The notes: a model not told the origin generated them from the letters alone. Positions 8,438 through 15,485 are shown, numbered from the stretch's first letter. The stretch is DNA of 64,000 nt from CAYVHU01 sp964451415 (GCA_964451415.1 CAYVHU010000002.1:1-64000), one strand, 5' to 3'. Numbers and translations: made by a program.

Positions 8438-8575
8438 TTACTCCGCCGTGGCACGCACAAAGGCCTGAAATTTGGCACGGCTGGTTCCGTCGCGCCGCCC
8501 ACGCGCCGCCTTCAGGGCATTGGCAGCCGCCCTGCGCTTGGTGATGGCCCACTCAAGATCATTTGGCTTTCTCAC
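8438..8575 (-). CDS. Small basic phage protein, 45 aa
   Basis: A GTG start at 8575 overlaps the preceding stop (GTGA). The sequence RKPNDLEWAITKRRAAANAL continues as an Ala/Arg/Lys helix. The coupling to its neighbours and absence of a better ORF support it. Function unknown. Confidence 0.5.
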   Translation of the reverse strand: MRKPNDLEWAITKRRAAANALKAARGRRDGTSRAKFQAFVRATAE

Positions 8576-8700
8576 GACAAAGCCCCCCGGTTGTTGCGGT
8601 TGCGCAGTCGCTTGATCACGCCACGCCACGCATCGCGGATGCGCTGCCGCAGCGTGCGGCGCAGTTTGATTTCGGTAAACATGTCTTGGGGTAAAAGCAT
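8572..8700 (-). CDS. Small basic phage protein, 42 aa
   Basis: The ATG at 8700 overlaps the RusA stop as TGATG. The peptide starts MLLPQDMFTEIKLRRTLRQR and is mostly Arg-rich. It is coupled at both ends (TGATG before, GTGA after), a strong sign of real translation despite its size. Function unknown. Confidence 0.5.
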   Translation of the reverse strand: MLLPQDMFTEIKLRRTLRQRIRDAWRGVIKRLRNRNNRGALS

Positions 8701-9128
8701 CAGGCAATCTCCCCTTTTGCAGGCTCAATCGTGATTTCAAGGCGTGGGCTGGCGCTGTAGGTTTTCCGCGCGCTCAAACACACCACCTGGGAATCGTCCC
8801 TAAACGCCACCCCGTTGAGACCGTCCAACGCAGCCTTGATGAAGTTGTCAATATCGGGTCGTGCCGTGGGCAAAACTTCGCCCAGTTTGGCGGCGGCAGT
8901 TTTCTTGCGGCTCCAGCCCCTTGGAATGGGCAGGTGCACGCAGACGCAGACATTGAGCGCACCATCCAGGGGAGCACTCCCCATCATGGTGAGCTTGGCT
9001 TCCATCACCACGAGGTCCTCATAGGACCGCGTTTTCGATGGCGTATAGGACCGCCCAGATCTTGTGAACCGGGGACGGCCCTTGGCCACGGGCACGCCGG
9101 GCACGATGATGGTCAGTGGCGTGCCCAT
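8700..9128 (-). CDS. rusA: RusA-family Holliday junction endonuclease
   Basis: A 142-aa protein with the RusA signature PDIDNFIKAALDGLNGV (acidic residues that bind Mg) and the following D-D-S-Q-V. The N-terminus P-G-V-P-V-A-K-G-R-P-R-F-T-R also matches. RusA resolves four-way junctions during phage recombination and replication, here paired functionally with the RecE/RecT-like genes of the rightward operon. Length is normal for the family. Confidence 0.92.
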   Translation of the reverse strand: MGTPLTIIVPGVPVAKGRPRFTRSGRSYTPSKTRSYEDLVVMEAKLTMMGSAPLDGALNVCVCVHLPIPRGWSRKKTAAAKLGEVLPTARPDIDNFIKAALDGLNGVAFRDDSQVVCLSARKTYSASPRLEITIEPAKGEIA

Positions 9129-9131
9129 CGG

Positions 9132-9629
9132 TTAAGCAGCCTCCTCGCCGGGCACGTTGCCCTCGCCGGAACCGAAGCCCTGGCCGTTGTCCATTATCGT
9201 CTTACCACCAATCAGATCAGGCTGGTTGGGGTCCGGCTGCGGAGCTTCGCCACCTTCAAACTTTTCCGTTTCCGCCACCACCAGATAGCCAATCCCCCCG
9301 GTCGCATCCAACAGGGCGTGGCGGTGCTCATCTTCTTTGCGGCACTCCAGCGTGATAGCAATTTTTTTGCCATCGTGTGTCAACTTACCGATGGTGACGG
9401 GAATGGTATCCTTGCCGTCTGCCGCGATGATCTCCACGGCACGCTCGACCAGGTGTTCCGCCGCACTCTTGGCATCGGCGATCACCCCGCGTTGTGCGTC
9501 CTCATCCATCATTCCGAAGACCATTTGCTGATCACGCAGCCGATCGATCAAAAACGATTGGACATCACCCACCAGTGTGTCCTCGGCAAGCTGTATTGTG
9601 ACCTCAGATATCGGTGTTTTTATGCTCAT
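9132..9629 (-). CDS. Phage hypothetical protein, 165 aa
   Basis: Starts MSIKTPISEVTIQLAEDTLV; I prefer the ATG at 9629 over 9641. The first 110 residues look globular alpha/beta (TIPVTIGKLTHDGKKIAITL), and the last 50 are Pro/Gly/Glu-rich and probably disordered. It is the first substantial gene after the terminator at 9713-9751, and runs into rusA. I do not recognise the family. Confidence 0.6.
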   Translation of the reverse strand: MSIKTPISEVTIQLAEDTLVGDVQSFLIDRLRDQQMVFGMMDEDAQRGVIADAKSAAEHLVERAVEIIAADGKDTIPVTIGKLTHDGKKIAITLECRKEDEHRHALLDATGGIGYLVVAETEKFEGGEAPQPDPNQPDLIGGKTIMDNGQGFGSGEGNVPGEEAA

Positions 9630-9712
9630 ATCATCCTCCAAACACTACGTTTTGTGCCGCCTACAGCCCCTTGTGTTTATCCGGCAACGACACACAAGAC
9701 CGGGAAAAGGCA

Positions 9713-9751
9713 AATAAAAAAGCGGGGCGCGGGCATAACGCCCAACGCCCC
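9713..9751 (-). terminator. Intrinsic terminator or attenuator in leftward operon
   Basis: Read on the minus strand, a GGGGCG-TT-GGGC stem, GTTAT loop, and GCCC-G-CGCCCC return arm are followed by GCTTTTTTATTT. Stem and U-tract fit a rho-independent terminator. It lies six bases after the stop of a 23-aa ORF and upstream of the 165-aa gene, so leftward transcription must pass it to reach rusA, replication and perhaps late genes. Confidence 0.7.
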
Positions 9752-9756
9752 AAGTT

Positions 9757-9828
9757 TCACAGGGAACTGACAACCAGGCCCACGCTGGGGCCGGACACAT
9801 TCGGCATGGATATCTTGAGTAACCACAT
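9757..9828 (-). CDS. Possible leader peptide, 23 aa
   Basis: A short ORF on the minus strand (MWLLKISMPNVSGPSVGLVV then SSL) with an AAGGGG ribosome binding site 6 bases before the ATG. Its stop is immediately before the terminator hairpin. The coding part contains a small GGCCC/GGGCC hairpin. The layout resembles a leader peptide plus attenuator, but no amino acid run suggests a specific signal. Could also be a chance ORF. Confidence 0.35.
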   Translation of the reverse strand: MWLLKISMPNVSGPSVGLVVSSL

Positions 9829-9953
9829 CCCTACCCCTTAAAAACCATCAACAACAAAACAAATAAATAAACACAATATAGCGTTAAAAATACTTATACA
9901 CAGCAAATATAGGTCAATAAATCTTTGGTCTTTATTTAATCGTTAAAAATGTC

Positions 9954-10229
9954 TTAAGTGCCCGTTGCTGACGCGCCAACGTCAGCGGGCAATTGGGCGG
10001 CGTCCGCGCCAACGGGTCGCGTGCCTTCGAGCTCTTCTTTTGTAAGTTGAATATCCATGCGATTGGCTGCCGCCAAAATTTGGCCATGCCGCCATTTGGG
10101 AATACGGCCCTGCTTAAGCCATCCATCTGCCGTGGTGTAAGGTACCGCGATAGCAGACGCGAAATCGGAGAAATGCTTTCCGAATTTCATCGCAACGGAT
10201 GCGACGTGATTTTTAGCAGATGCCAACAT
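9954..10229 (-). CDS. Cro/YdaS-like phage regulator
   Basis: A 91-aa protein starting MLASAKNHVASVAMKFGKHF at 10229, preceded by GAGG; the longer frame to 10346 would cross the promoter. Residues 15-60 form a likely helix-turn-helix (DFASAIAVPYTTADGWLKQG then RIPKWRH), resembling Cro/YdaS-like DNA-binding proteins that read a start-site-proximal operator. It is the first gene of the leftward operon and sits 47 bases after a -10 box that overlaps a palindromic operator. It is divergent from the repressor gene, the classical cI/cro layout. Confidence 0.65.
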   Translation of the reverse strand: MLASAKNHVASVAMKFGKHFSDFASAIAVPYTTADGWLKQGRIPKWRHGQILAAANRMDIQLTKEELEGTRPVGADAAQLPADVGASATGT

Positions 10230-10275
10230 TTTGAACCTCAACAATTCCGCCTGTGTCAAGTCACAGGCAGGGACA

Positions 10276-10327
10276 TTATTACGTTTTTCGTAAGTTGGGG
10301 TCAAGTCATGAATTACGTTTTTCGTAA
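10276..10327 (-). promoter_or_regulatory. Leftward early promoter with two palindromic operators
   Basis: On the minus strand TTGACC (10304-10299), a 17-base spacer and TAATAA (10281-10276) form a sigma-70-like promoter. Two copies of TTACGTTTTTCGTAA (10279-10293 and 10313-10327; arms TTACG and CGTAA) lie 34 bp apart. The first overlaps the spacer and -10, the second lies upstream of -35. The second is also close to the start of the divergent repressor gene, so it may autoregulate. Confidence 0.75.
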
Positions 10328-10362
10328 ATGCTTGAAATGCCATCATGTTTCATAATCGAAAG

Positions 10363-10830
10363 ATGGAACGCTCATGGATCAAAGACCGGGTGGACAGTCT
10401 CGGCAAAACCTACAAAGGGCTGGCCGACGCCATTGGCGTCCCCCCGCCTCGTGTGAACGATATTTTCACGAAGGGCCGGGTTATCAGGGCAGAAGACATA
10501 GCGCCTATGGCAAATTTTCTGGATATGAAACCTGTTGAGGTTCTGGCACGTCTGTTTCCAAACGAAAAGGCGTATACAAGGCCCCAATCATCCATTGATA
10601 TCGAACAGATCAAAACCCTCATCCACGATTCCGTGCTTGAGGCGGTGCAAATCGCCCACGACCATGACCTGGAGTTTGTCCCGGAAGAATTCGCCAAGCT
10701 GGCGGCGGATCGTGCTCGAATTTACCTTGAAATCAAGCACGCAAACCCGGATATGGACGCGCGCGGGGTCGATGCGGCCACCCATGCCACACTGGACAAC
10801 ATCATTCGCAATGTCCGGTTTGGGTCTTGA
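10363..10830 (+). CDS. Helix-turn-helix phage repressor candidate (cI-like without peptidase)
   Basis: A 155-aa protein from the ATG at 10363 (an earlier ATG at 10345 is possible). Residues 10-45 form an XRE-type helix-turn-helix (LGKTYKGLADAIGVPPPRVN), followed by R-A-E-D-I-A-P-M-A-N-F-L. The C-terminal part is helical and has no Ser-Lys LexA-type peptidase motif, so induction may not use RecA cleavage. It is divergent from the Cro-like gene with two operators between them. Repressor role is inferred from position and fold. Confidence 0.65.
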   Translation: MERSWIKDRVDSLGKTYKGLADAIGVPPPRVNDIFTKGRVIRAEDIAPMANFLDMKPVEVLARLFPNEKAYTRPQSSIDIEQIKTLIHDSVLEAVQIAHDHDLEFVPEEFAKLAADRARIYLEIKHANPDMDARGVDAATHATLDNIIRNVRFGS

Positions 10831-10906
10831 GGCTGGCGGACTGTTGCCATTTAGCAACGCCAACGGGTCAGTGACAGATTTATCGAACATTTACCTTTAA
10901 AATGTT

Positions 10907-10939
10907 GTATCATGACGATACATAATATGCATGACGCAT
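10907..10939 (+). promoter_or_regulatory. Paired palindromes, likely operator of the downstream toxin-antitoxin-like genes
   Basis: GTATC-ATGAC-GATAC (10907-10921) and ATGC-ATGAC-GCAT (10927-10939) share the core CATGACG and are 20 bp centre to centre. They lie 30-60 bases before the toxin-like gene, where an autoregulated toxin-antitoxin promoter is expected. A CATAAT (10921-10926) between them could be the -10 box. Confidence 0.5.
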
Positions 10940-10970
10940 TAAAACGGTGCAGCACAAACGAAAGTGATTA

Positions 10971-11294
10971 ATGGCTGATTCGTGGTCCCCGGCAAAAGCG
11001 ACAGAAACCATTCGTGAATATGCCATTCAAGCCGATTTCGACTTACTTTGGACCGGCCATGTCCGGGAGCAAATGGAAAAACGGGGCCTAAATACAGGTG
11101 ACGTACTGCACATATTAAAATACGGCACCATCTTTAATGAAGCGGAACCGGCGACGCGTCCGGACTGTTTTAAATATGCGATGGAATGCACAACGCCAAA
11201 CTCAAACGGCAGAACTGTTCGCGTTATTTGTATTCCGGCGCCAGACCAACCCGCAGCAAAAATTATCACAATTATGTGGGTGGACGGAAAATAG
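10971..11294 (+). CDS. DUF4258 / MqsR-like toxin candidate
   Basis: A 107-aa protein with a compact alpha-beta layout: FDLLWTGHVREQMEKRGLNT, then DVLHILKYGTIFNEAEP, C-F-K-Y-A-M-E-C and a closing V-R-V-I-C-I beta segment and IITIMWV. This matches DUF4258 proteins, which share the MqsR/RelE-like ribonuclease fold and often form toxin-antitoxin pairs. The next gene encodes a helix-turn-helix protein 2 bases downstream. Toxicity is inferred, not shown by catalytic residues I can name with confidence. Confidence 0.65.
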   Translation: MADSWSPAKATETIREYAIQADFDLLWTGHVREQMEKRGLNTGDVLHILKYGTIFNEAEPATRPDCFKYAMECTTPNSNGRTVRVICIPAPDQPAAKIITIMWVDGK

Positions 11295-11296
11295 GA

Positions 11297-11788
11297 ATGA
11301 CCAAAAAGGTAGGAGCAAACGACATGGACGTCGAAGTGCCAAACGCGTACCGGTACACAGAATGTGGGCTGGACAATGTGTACGTCCACGGACTGTCCCC
11401 ACTCATCGACGATGGAGGGGAGGAAGTGTTTCGGATTAGCAACATCAACGGTCTGCACAAGGCAATTGCGGACTCGATTGTCATGCAAACCGCAGCAATG
11501 AGCGGAAAGCACTTACGATTCTTGCGTACCGAAATGGGCCTCACCCAGGCCGAGCTCGGTAAAATGGTTCACAAAGAGCAACTGACCGTGGGCCGGTGGG
11601 AACGTGAAGAGTGCCCGATCGATACCAATGCCGATACCATCATTCGCTTGATTGCCATTAAGCGCCTTAACCTGGAATCCCAGTTGAGCATCGAAGATGT
11701 ATCGGAACTCAGCGTGCAAAAAGCTGAGCCGTATGTAATCGACATCAACGGGGAAGACCCAAGCAACTATAGGCCACTTGCCGCCTAA
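11297..11788 (+). CDS. Helix-turn-helix antitoxin candidate, MqsA-like without zinc site
   Basis: A 163-aa protein starting at the ATG at 11297 (AGGA upstream). The N-terminal half has YRYTECGLDNVYVHG, found in antitoxins of this class, but no CxxC zinc pairs as in MqsA. Residues about 70-110 form an XRE helix-turn-helix (LRFLRTEMGLTQAELGKMVH) with WEREE after it. Order toxin-then-antitoxin matches mqsRA rather than most type II pairs. It likely binds the palindromes at 10907-10939. Confidence 0.65.
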   Translation: MTKKVGANDMDVEVPNAYRYTECGLDNVYVHGLSPLIDDGGEEVFRISNINGLHKAIADSIVMQTAAMSGKHLRFLRTEMGLTQAELGKMVHKEQLTVGRWEREECPIDTNADTIIRLIAIKRLNLESQLSIEDVSELSVQKAEPYVIDINGEDPSNYRPLAA

Positions 11789-12062
11789 ACATCAGACATC
11801 CATAGTAATCAAGGGCGCCGCCAGTTTTGGTTGCGCCCTTGGGGCCAGACTTATCCACACCAAATCCACGCACACCCAATGCGAGCTATTGACGTGTGTT
11901 TTTACATCCCTTAGGTATGCGTGTGCACCCGCAAAAAGGCCGGTGCGTCAATGCCGAGGCTTCCCTCCTCGAACATCGCCGGGCAAACAGACCGCCCGTC
12001 TGGACAATCCAGCCACACCGGACCCTGGCCAGGGCCCGGCGAAGATGCAATGAGGGGGCAAA

Positions 12063-12218
12063 ATGCACAAGCCGACAGACAATATATCCGTGATCACCGC
12101 GCAACGGCGTGAGACGGCCACGGTCAATATTCTGCCATGGGTGATCGCTGGAGCTATTCTTTCTGGGGCTGCATTCCTGATTTCGGTCTTGGAAATTGCT
12201 GTGATTGCCTTGAAGTAG
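12063..12218 (+). CDS. Small single-pass membrane protein, 51 aa
   Basis: ATG at 12063 with GAGGGGG upstream. A soluble N-terminal 25 residues is followed by a hydrophobic helix (WVIAGAILSGAAFLISVLEI), ending V-I-A-L-K. It stands alone before a bidirectional terminator, in the lysogeny/accessory module. Function unknown. Confidence 0.45.
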   Translation: MHKPTDNISVITAQRRETATVNILPWVIAGAILSGAAFLISVLEIAVIALK

Positions 12219-12225
12219 CACCGCA

Positions 12226-12257
12226 CAAAAAACCCCGCAGGAACCCGCGGGGCTTTC
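12226..12257. terminator. Bidirectional intrinsic terminator
   Basis: CCCCGC (12233-12238) pairs with GCGGGG (12247-12252) across an 8-base loop. The arm is followed by CTTTCTGTCTT on the plus strand, and by TTTTTT on the minus strand. It separates the rightward 51-aa gene from the leftward antitoxin-like gene. Confidence 0.75.
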
Positions 12258-12277
12258 TGTCTTGTATTGATGTGCAT

Positions 12278-12571
12278 TTAAGCGGTTAATGCTTGGTCAA
12301 CAGCTTCATGATCATGCTGGATTACCTTTAAGTATGCCCGCACAGGCCCTTCTGGATGGCGGCGGCCCTGCTCCCAGTGCCGGACGGCACCAACGCTAAA
12401 GCCATATCGAATTGCAAATCGCTCCTGGCTCAAGTTGAGGCGTTCACGGATAGCGCGGACATCAACCTCTTTAGGCACCTGGATCAGGGTTTCACGCACT
12501 TGCGTGTCGTGGCCTTTGGCATGTGCCAATGCATCATCAAGGCCCGCGAGGATACCTTTTGCGATGCTCAT
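12278..12571 (-). CDS. XRE-family antitoxin-like protein (HigA type)
   Basis: A 97-aa protein from the ATG at 12571. It carries a helix-turn-helix (VRAIRERLNLSQERFAIRYG) and the diagnostic V-R-H-W-E-Q-G-R-R-x-P-x-G-P-V-R-A-Y-L followed by Q-H-D-H-E-A-V. This pattern defines HigA-like antitoxins encoded after a RelE-fold toxin. It overlaps the toxin stop by four bases. Confidence 0.8.
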   Translation of the reverse strand: MSIAKGILAGLDDALAHAKGHDTQVRETLIQVPKEVDVRAIRERLNLSQERFAIRYGFSVGAVRHWEQGRRHPEGPVRAYLKVIQHDHEAVDQALTA

Positions 12572-12957
12572 TTTACGACCTCCTTCAATGGATGTTCGTG
12601 ACGGGTTCTCCACGTACGAACAATTGCTTTGGTTGCAGTTTGCATGGCGTTTTTTTCTGCATCTGTGATGGTCCCTTTTTTGTTTTTGGGATAAACAGAA
12701 AGCAGATAGAGCGGCATATTCAAGTCATGAAAGAAGTATATAATCCGCAACCCGCCACTTTTACCCATGCCGGGGCGATCCCAGCGTAGCTTACGAATAC
12801 CGCCCGTTCCCGGGATCAATTCACCGCCTTCAGGGTGAAAGGCGACATGTCCTATAATCTGGCTCAACTCATCCTCAGGAAGAAGTTTCTTTGCCTCATT
12901 CTGGAACGGCTTTGTTTCGGCAATCACAATTGGATATTGGCGGCGCATCGTAATCAT
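12568..12957 (-). CDS. RelE/HigB-fold toxin-like protein
   Basis: A 129-aa protein from the ATG at 12957 or 12948. It shows GHVAFHPEGGELIPGTGGIR, KLRWDRPGMGKSGGLRIIYFF and YLLSVYPKNKKGTITDAEKN, the standard pattern of HigB-like mRNA interferases of the PF06296 type (toxin first, HigA-like antitoxin second). Key basic residues are present. The pair may stabilise the prophage or act in phage exclusion. Confidence 0.8.
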   Translation of the reverse strand: MITMRRQYPIVIAETKPFQNEAKKLLPEDELSQIIGHVAFHPEGGELIPGTGGIRKLRWDRPGMGKSGGLRIIYFFHDLNMPLYLLSVYPKNKKGTITDAEKNAMQTATKAIVRTWRTRHEHPLKEVVK

Positions 12958-12961
12958 AAGG

Positions 12962-13013
12962 ATACAACTACGCCAATGTAGTAGTATTGTCAATGAAAAC
13001 CATACCAATGTAG
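12962..13013 (-). promoter_or_regulatory. Operator/promoter region of the HigBA-like pair
   Basis: The plus-strand 9-mer CCAATGTAG occurs at 12973-12981 and 13005-13013 (32 bp apart). The first copy is part of an imperfect palindrome CTAC-N6-GTAG (12968-12981). A TTGACA -35 candidate reads on the minus strand at 12993-12988; the -10 is not clear. Confidence 0.45.
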
Positions 13014-13026
13014 CCGGACGCAAAGA

Positions 13027-13335
13027 TCAGCGTGAACGATAATATCCGTACCCAGAGTTGTTGCGTCTGCGCGTTCTCCGTGATCGCTTTAGGCCATAGC
13101 CATACGACGGGGTGGGGTCCCGATAGCCACGCCTGCCAGTAAACGGGTTTGTGTTCCCACGTGTGGAATAGTTGTTAAGCAAATTCCCATCTGGGACGGT
13201 TCGGTAAGATGGGGCCACATAGGTACCATCTTTGCGAAAATAGCCCCGCACGGCCTGCTGCGCCGCCGCTGGCGATGGCAGTATCACCACGGCACCGAAC
13301 AGCACCAGCAAAACGGCAACCATAAATCTTAACAT
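13027..13335 (-). CDS. Small secreted protein with YV.P..RT.PD motif
   Basis: A 102-aa protein from the ATG at 13335. Residues 1-26 are a clear signal peptide ending A-A-A-Q-Q. The mature part has G-Y-F-R-K-D-G-T-Y-V-A-P-S-Y-R-T, N-N-Y-S-T-R-G-N-T-N-P-F-T-G and an Arg/Tyr/Gly-rich tail. This motif set is common in small periplasmic proteins encoded in phages and proteobacterial genomes; function unknown. Located in the lysogenic module, so possibly expressed from the prophage. Confidence 0.7.
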   Translation of the reverse strand: MLRFMVAVLLVLFGAVVILPSPAAAQQAVRGYFRKDGTYVAPSYRTVPDGNLLNNYSTRGNTNPFTGRRGYRDPTPSYGYGLKRSRRTRRRNNSGYGYYRSR

Positions 13336-13468
13336 AAACAACACCTTAAGTTTGCGTGCTCTATTGATGTATAGGAGCAATCGTTAATTTGCGCATTTTG
13401 GCAAACTGAACTAAATGCTTGACTATTGTTGGGTGTTCACATGCATTTAGGGCATGAACAAATTGCCC

Positions 13469-13549
13469 TTACATAAGCGCAGCGAACCAGCTTAACGGGA
13501 CGGAGGCCAAAAAAATGATTGCGGCCACACCGTATCGAATAAATTTCAT
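13469..13549 (-). CDS. Possible 26-aa membrane microprotein
   Basis: ATG at 13549, preceded by GAGGTGA and AAGGTG; it encodes MKFIRYGVAAIIFLASVPLS and six more residues, a basic start and one hydrophobic span. It sits 27 bases after the DUF805 stop in the same direction. Only size and composition support it. Confidence 0.25.
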   Translation of the reverse strand: MKFIRYGVAAIIFLASVPLSWFAALM

Positions 13550-13576
13550 CACCTTAATCTCACCTCAATAGTGACC

Positions 13577-14794
13577 TTATACGGGGATGGTGGGTTCAAG
13601 GCCTATGGGAAATTCGTCAAACCCATCTACGTTAAACTGCACCCCCATCAAATCATAAACACCTTCCGCCGCAGACAAAACAAACGGAAATCCTCTTTCA
13701 AGCTCACCCCACATATTACGCCCCAAGCCCCGTAGCTCAGGACGCGAAGCGGCCCGAAGGGTGTGAACCCAGACCATTAAAGCCGCGGCATCTTCAAAAC
13801 GTCTTTTTTTCTGAAGCCTTATGACGCGTTTGGAAAACTCAAATGTAATCAGAGGCATTTTTTCCGTCAGGATGTATGGGGCCGATACATCCGCTACGCC
13901 ATTACGCACCATCTCATTCTTCAGATCTGTGGCGCTGGCAAGCAACATTCCCAACTCAGATCCAGGCATCGCAGACAGCACCGTTAAATATAAATCCATC
14001 TCTTTACGCTGACGTCCTGCCGCCCAAGAATCGAAAAGACGCCGCGACGTTACAAAGCGAAATCCGATGACGCCCAAACGCTTAAGCAATGCTTCGCCGT
14101 GCCAAAAATATATCCATGAAATGCCGTAAACCAGAAAAATGACCAGTATGCCGAAAAAGACGAGCACAAGCACAACTTGAACCCCCATAGGCATGCTTGA
14201 TGGCTCGCCAAAAACTATGACAATAATAATAGCCCCCCAGAACGCCGCCATAAGGCCGAAAAAACCCGCGTGATCGGCGGGGGTGCCAACGTGTTTGCGC
14301 CACCAATGCGCTTTGCGATCAGCATCTTTCATGGCTTTGCTCCCCTCAATTTCATCCGCCACCTCTCTAGGCAAAGAGTCAGCATCACCCCCCTCTTCAT
14401 TCCCCGCGACAGAGACGCCTTTGGCAAAGAAACAATATAGGAATAAGACTATGTTTATGAGTGGAACGAAAAGCAACAAGGCTAACCATGACGATTTCCC
14501 AGCGTCCCTGAGCCTCCGACACAAGGCCAGAATCTGGAAAACATTCGCCACAGCAATAATGATCGTCGCAAAAGTACTAAGGGCAACAGTACCCTTTGAA
14601 TTACCTTCAGTGCTGCCAAATTGGTAAATAAAATTTACAGCGAATAGGGCAAATACATAGCCAAGCGTCCACATCAAGAAGGCAACTCTAGCCAGCCGCC
14701 TTTTACGTCTTCGATTAAAGATTACCGCCAGAAGTGGCGGCATAATAAAAAATACAAATATCAATATTAATTGCCATATTCCGATGATGTCCAT
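13577..14794 (-). CDS. DUF805-like multi-pass membrane protein
   Basis: A 405-aa protein. The first 120 residues have four likely membrane helices and the DUF805 signature C-R-R-L-R-D-A-G-K-S-S-W. A soluble linker rich in Glu/Asp/Lys follows (130-165), then two more helices (170-225, including AAFWGAIIIVIVFG), and a soluble, mostly helical C-terminal domain. The DUF805 part is recognised; the rest is not. It is a probable lysogenic conversion gene, since it lies between the two early operons and reads away from the rightward promoter. AT content is higher than flanking genes. Confidence 0.6.
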   Translation of the reverse strand: MDIIGIWQLILIFVFFIMPPLLAVIFNRRRKRRLARVAFLMWTLGYVFALFAVNFIYQFGSTEGNSKGTVALSTFATIIIAVANVFQILALCRRLRDAGKSSWLALLLFVPLINIVLFLYCFFAKGVSVAGNEEGGDADSLPREVADEIEGSKAMKDADRKAHWWRKHVGTPADHAGFFGLMAAFWGAIIIVIVFGEPSSMPMGVQVVLVLVFFGILVIFLVYGISWIYFWHGEALLKRLGVIGFRFVTSRRLFDSWAAGRQRKEMDLYLTVLSAMPGSELGMLLASATDLKNEMVRNGVADVSAPYILTEKMPLITFEFSKRVIRLQKKRRFEDAAALMVWVHTLRAASRPELRGLGRNMWGELERGFPFVLSAAEGVYDLMGVQFNVDGFDEFPIGLEPTIPV

Positions 14795-14855
14795 ACCCCT
14801 CCCGCCAAAGTTTGAAATCTATGAGTTAATTCTACCCACAACCAGATAGATATAA

Positions 14856-14909
14856 AATTACGTATTTCGTAATTTACCTATTGACGTGCAATTACGTATT
14901 TCGTAATAT
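14856..14909 (+). promoter_or_regulatory. Rightward early promoter with two palindromic operators
   Basis: TTGACG (14881-14886), a 17-base spacer and TAATAT (14904-14909) form a near-consensus promoter for the 14938-23098 operon. TTACGTATTTCGTAA occurs at 14858-14872 and 14892-14906, 34 bp apart. The left copy extends to a perfect 7-base inverted repeat (AATTACG/CGTAATT). Geometry relative to -35 is identical to that of the leftward promoter at 10276-10327. Confidence 0.85.
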
Positions 14910-14937
14910 TGTGATCATACAGACACAGGAGCACGCC

Positions 14938-15255
14938 ATGAAAACGTACCTTGATTCCATCATCACCAACGCAAAAGCAGCCTTTGCATATCCTGATAAG
15001 GACGCTGGGCGGCGCTACATCAATCTGTACGAGGATGGGGAACCCACGTCGTACGCCACGGTTGGCGATGCCGCCGAAGAGGCCATTGAGGATGGATACG
15101 AGGGGACCGTCGAGATTGGTGCTCGCGGCATCCCGGCCATGCTGGACCTCTCGGTGTATGGCGAGGCTTTGTTCGCAGAGCGCCAGAGAGATGCCGACGA
15201 AGAGCGTGACCACGAACGGCTGTTTTCAAGCCTCGAATTTACCGGGAGGGTCTGA
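14938..15255 (+). CDS. First gene of rightward early operon, hypothetical, 105 aa
   Basis: Starts at the ATG at 14938 (GGAG upstream), 29 bases after the -10 box. Acidic protein with YINLYEDGEPTSYATVGDAA and a DADEERDHERL C-terminal charged segment. Being the first transcribed gene after the repressed promoter suggests an early host-takeover or regulatory role, but no family is recognised. Confidence 0.6.
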   Translation: MKTYLDSIITNAKAAFAYPDKDAGRRYINLYEDGEPTSYATVGDAAEEAIEDGYEGTVEIGARGIPAMLDLSVYGEALFAERQRDADEERDHERLFSSLEFTGRV

Positions 15256-15257
15256 TC

Positions 15258-15485
15258 ATGGTCGCCAGGATCGATACGGTTGATGAGTTTGAGGCGCGCC
15301 GGGACGCCTGCATGGTGACGGTCGGCATTGACGATCTCGACAGGGTTCGCATCCGCATGGACGATAACGGCACCGACTGCGGCGAAATCGAAATGTCTAT
15401 GGACACCCTGATGAGGATCATGGACGTCGTGCGCCGCCACAATAAAGCCATGGCCGTATTTAGCGGCGAAGCGGAGGCAGCATGA
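15258..15485 (+). CDS. Phage hypothetical protein, 75 aa
   Basis: Small acidic alpha/beta protein (MVARIDTVDEFEARRDACMV) with DDNGTDCGEIEMSMDTLMRI. It follows the 105-aa gene by 2 bases and overlaps the next start by four (ATGA). Function unknown. Confidence 0.55.
   Translation: MVARIDTVDEFEARRDACMVTVGIDDLDRVRIRMDDNGTDCGEIEMSMDTLMRIMDVVRRHNKAMAVFSGEAEAA

Noticed and set aside
11896..12112. Short plus-strand ORFs in the 11.8-12.06 kb gap
   Set aside because: No ribosome binding sites, basic low-complexity composition, and overlap with each other; only the 51-aa ORF at 12063 has a good start.
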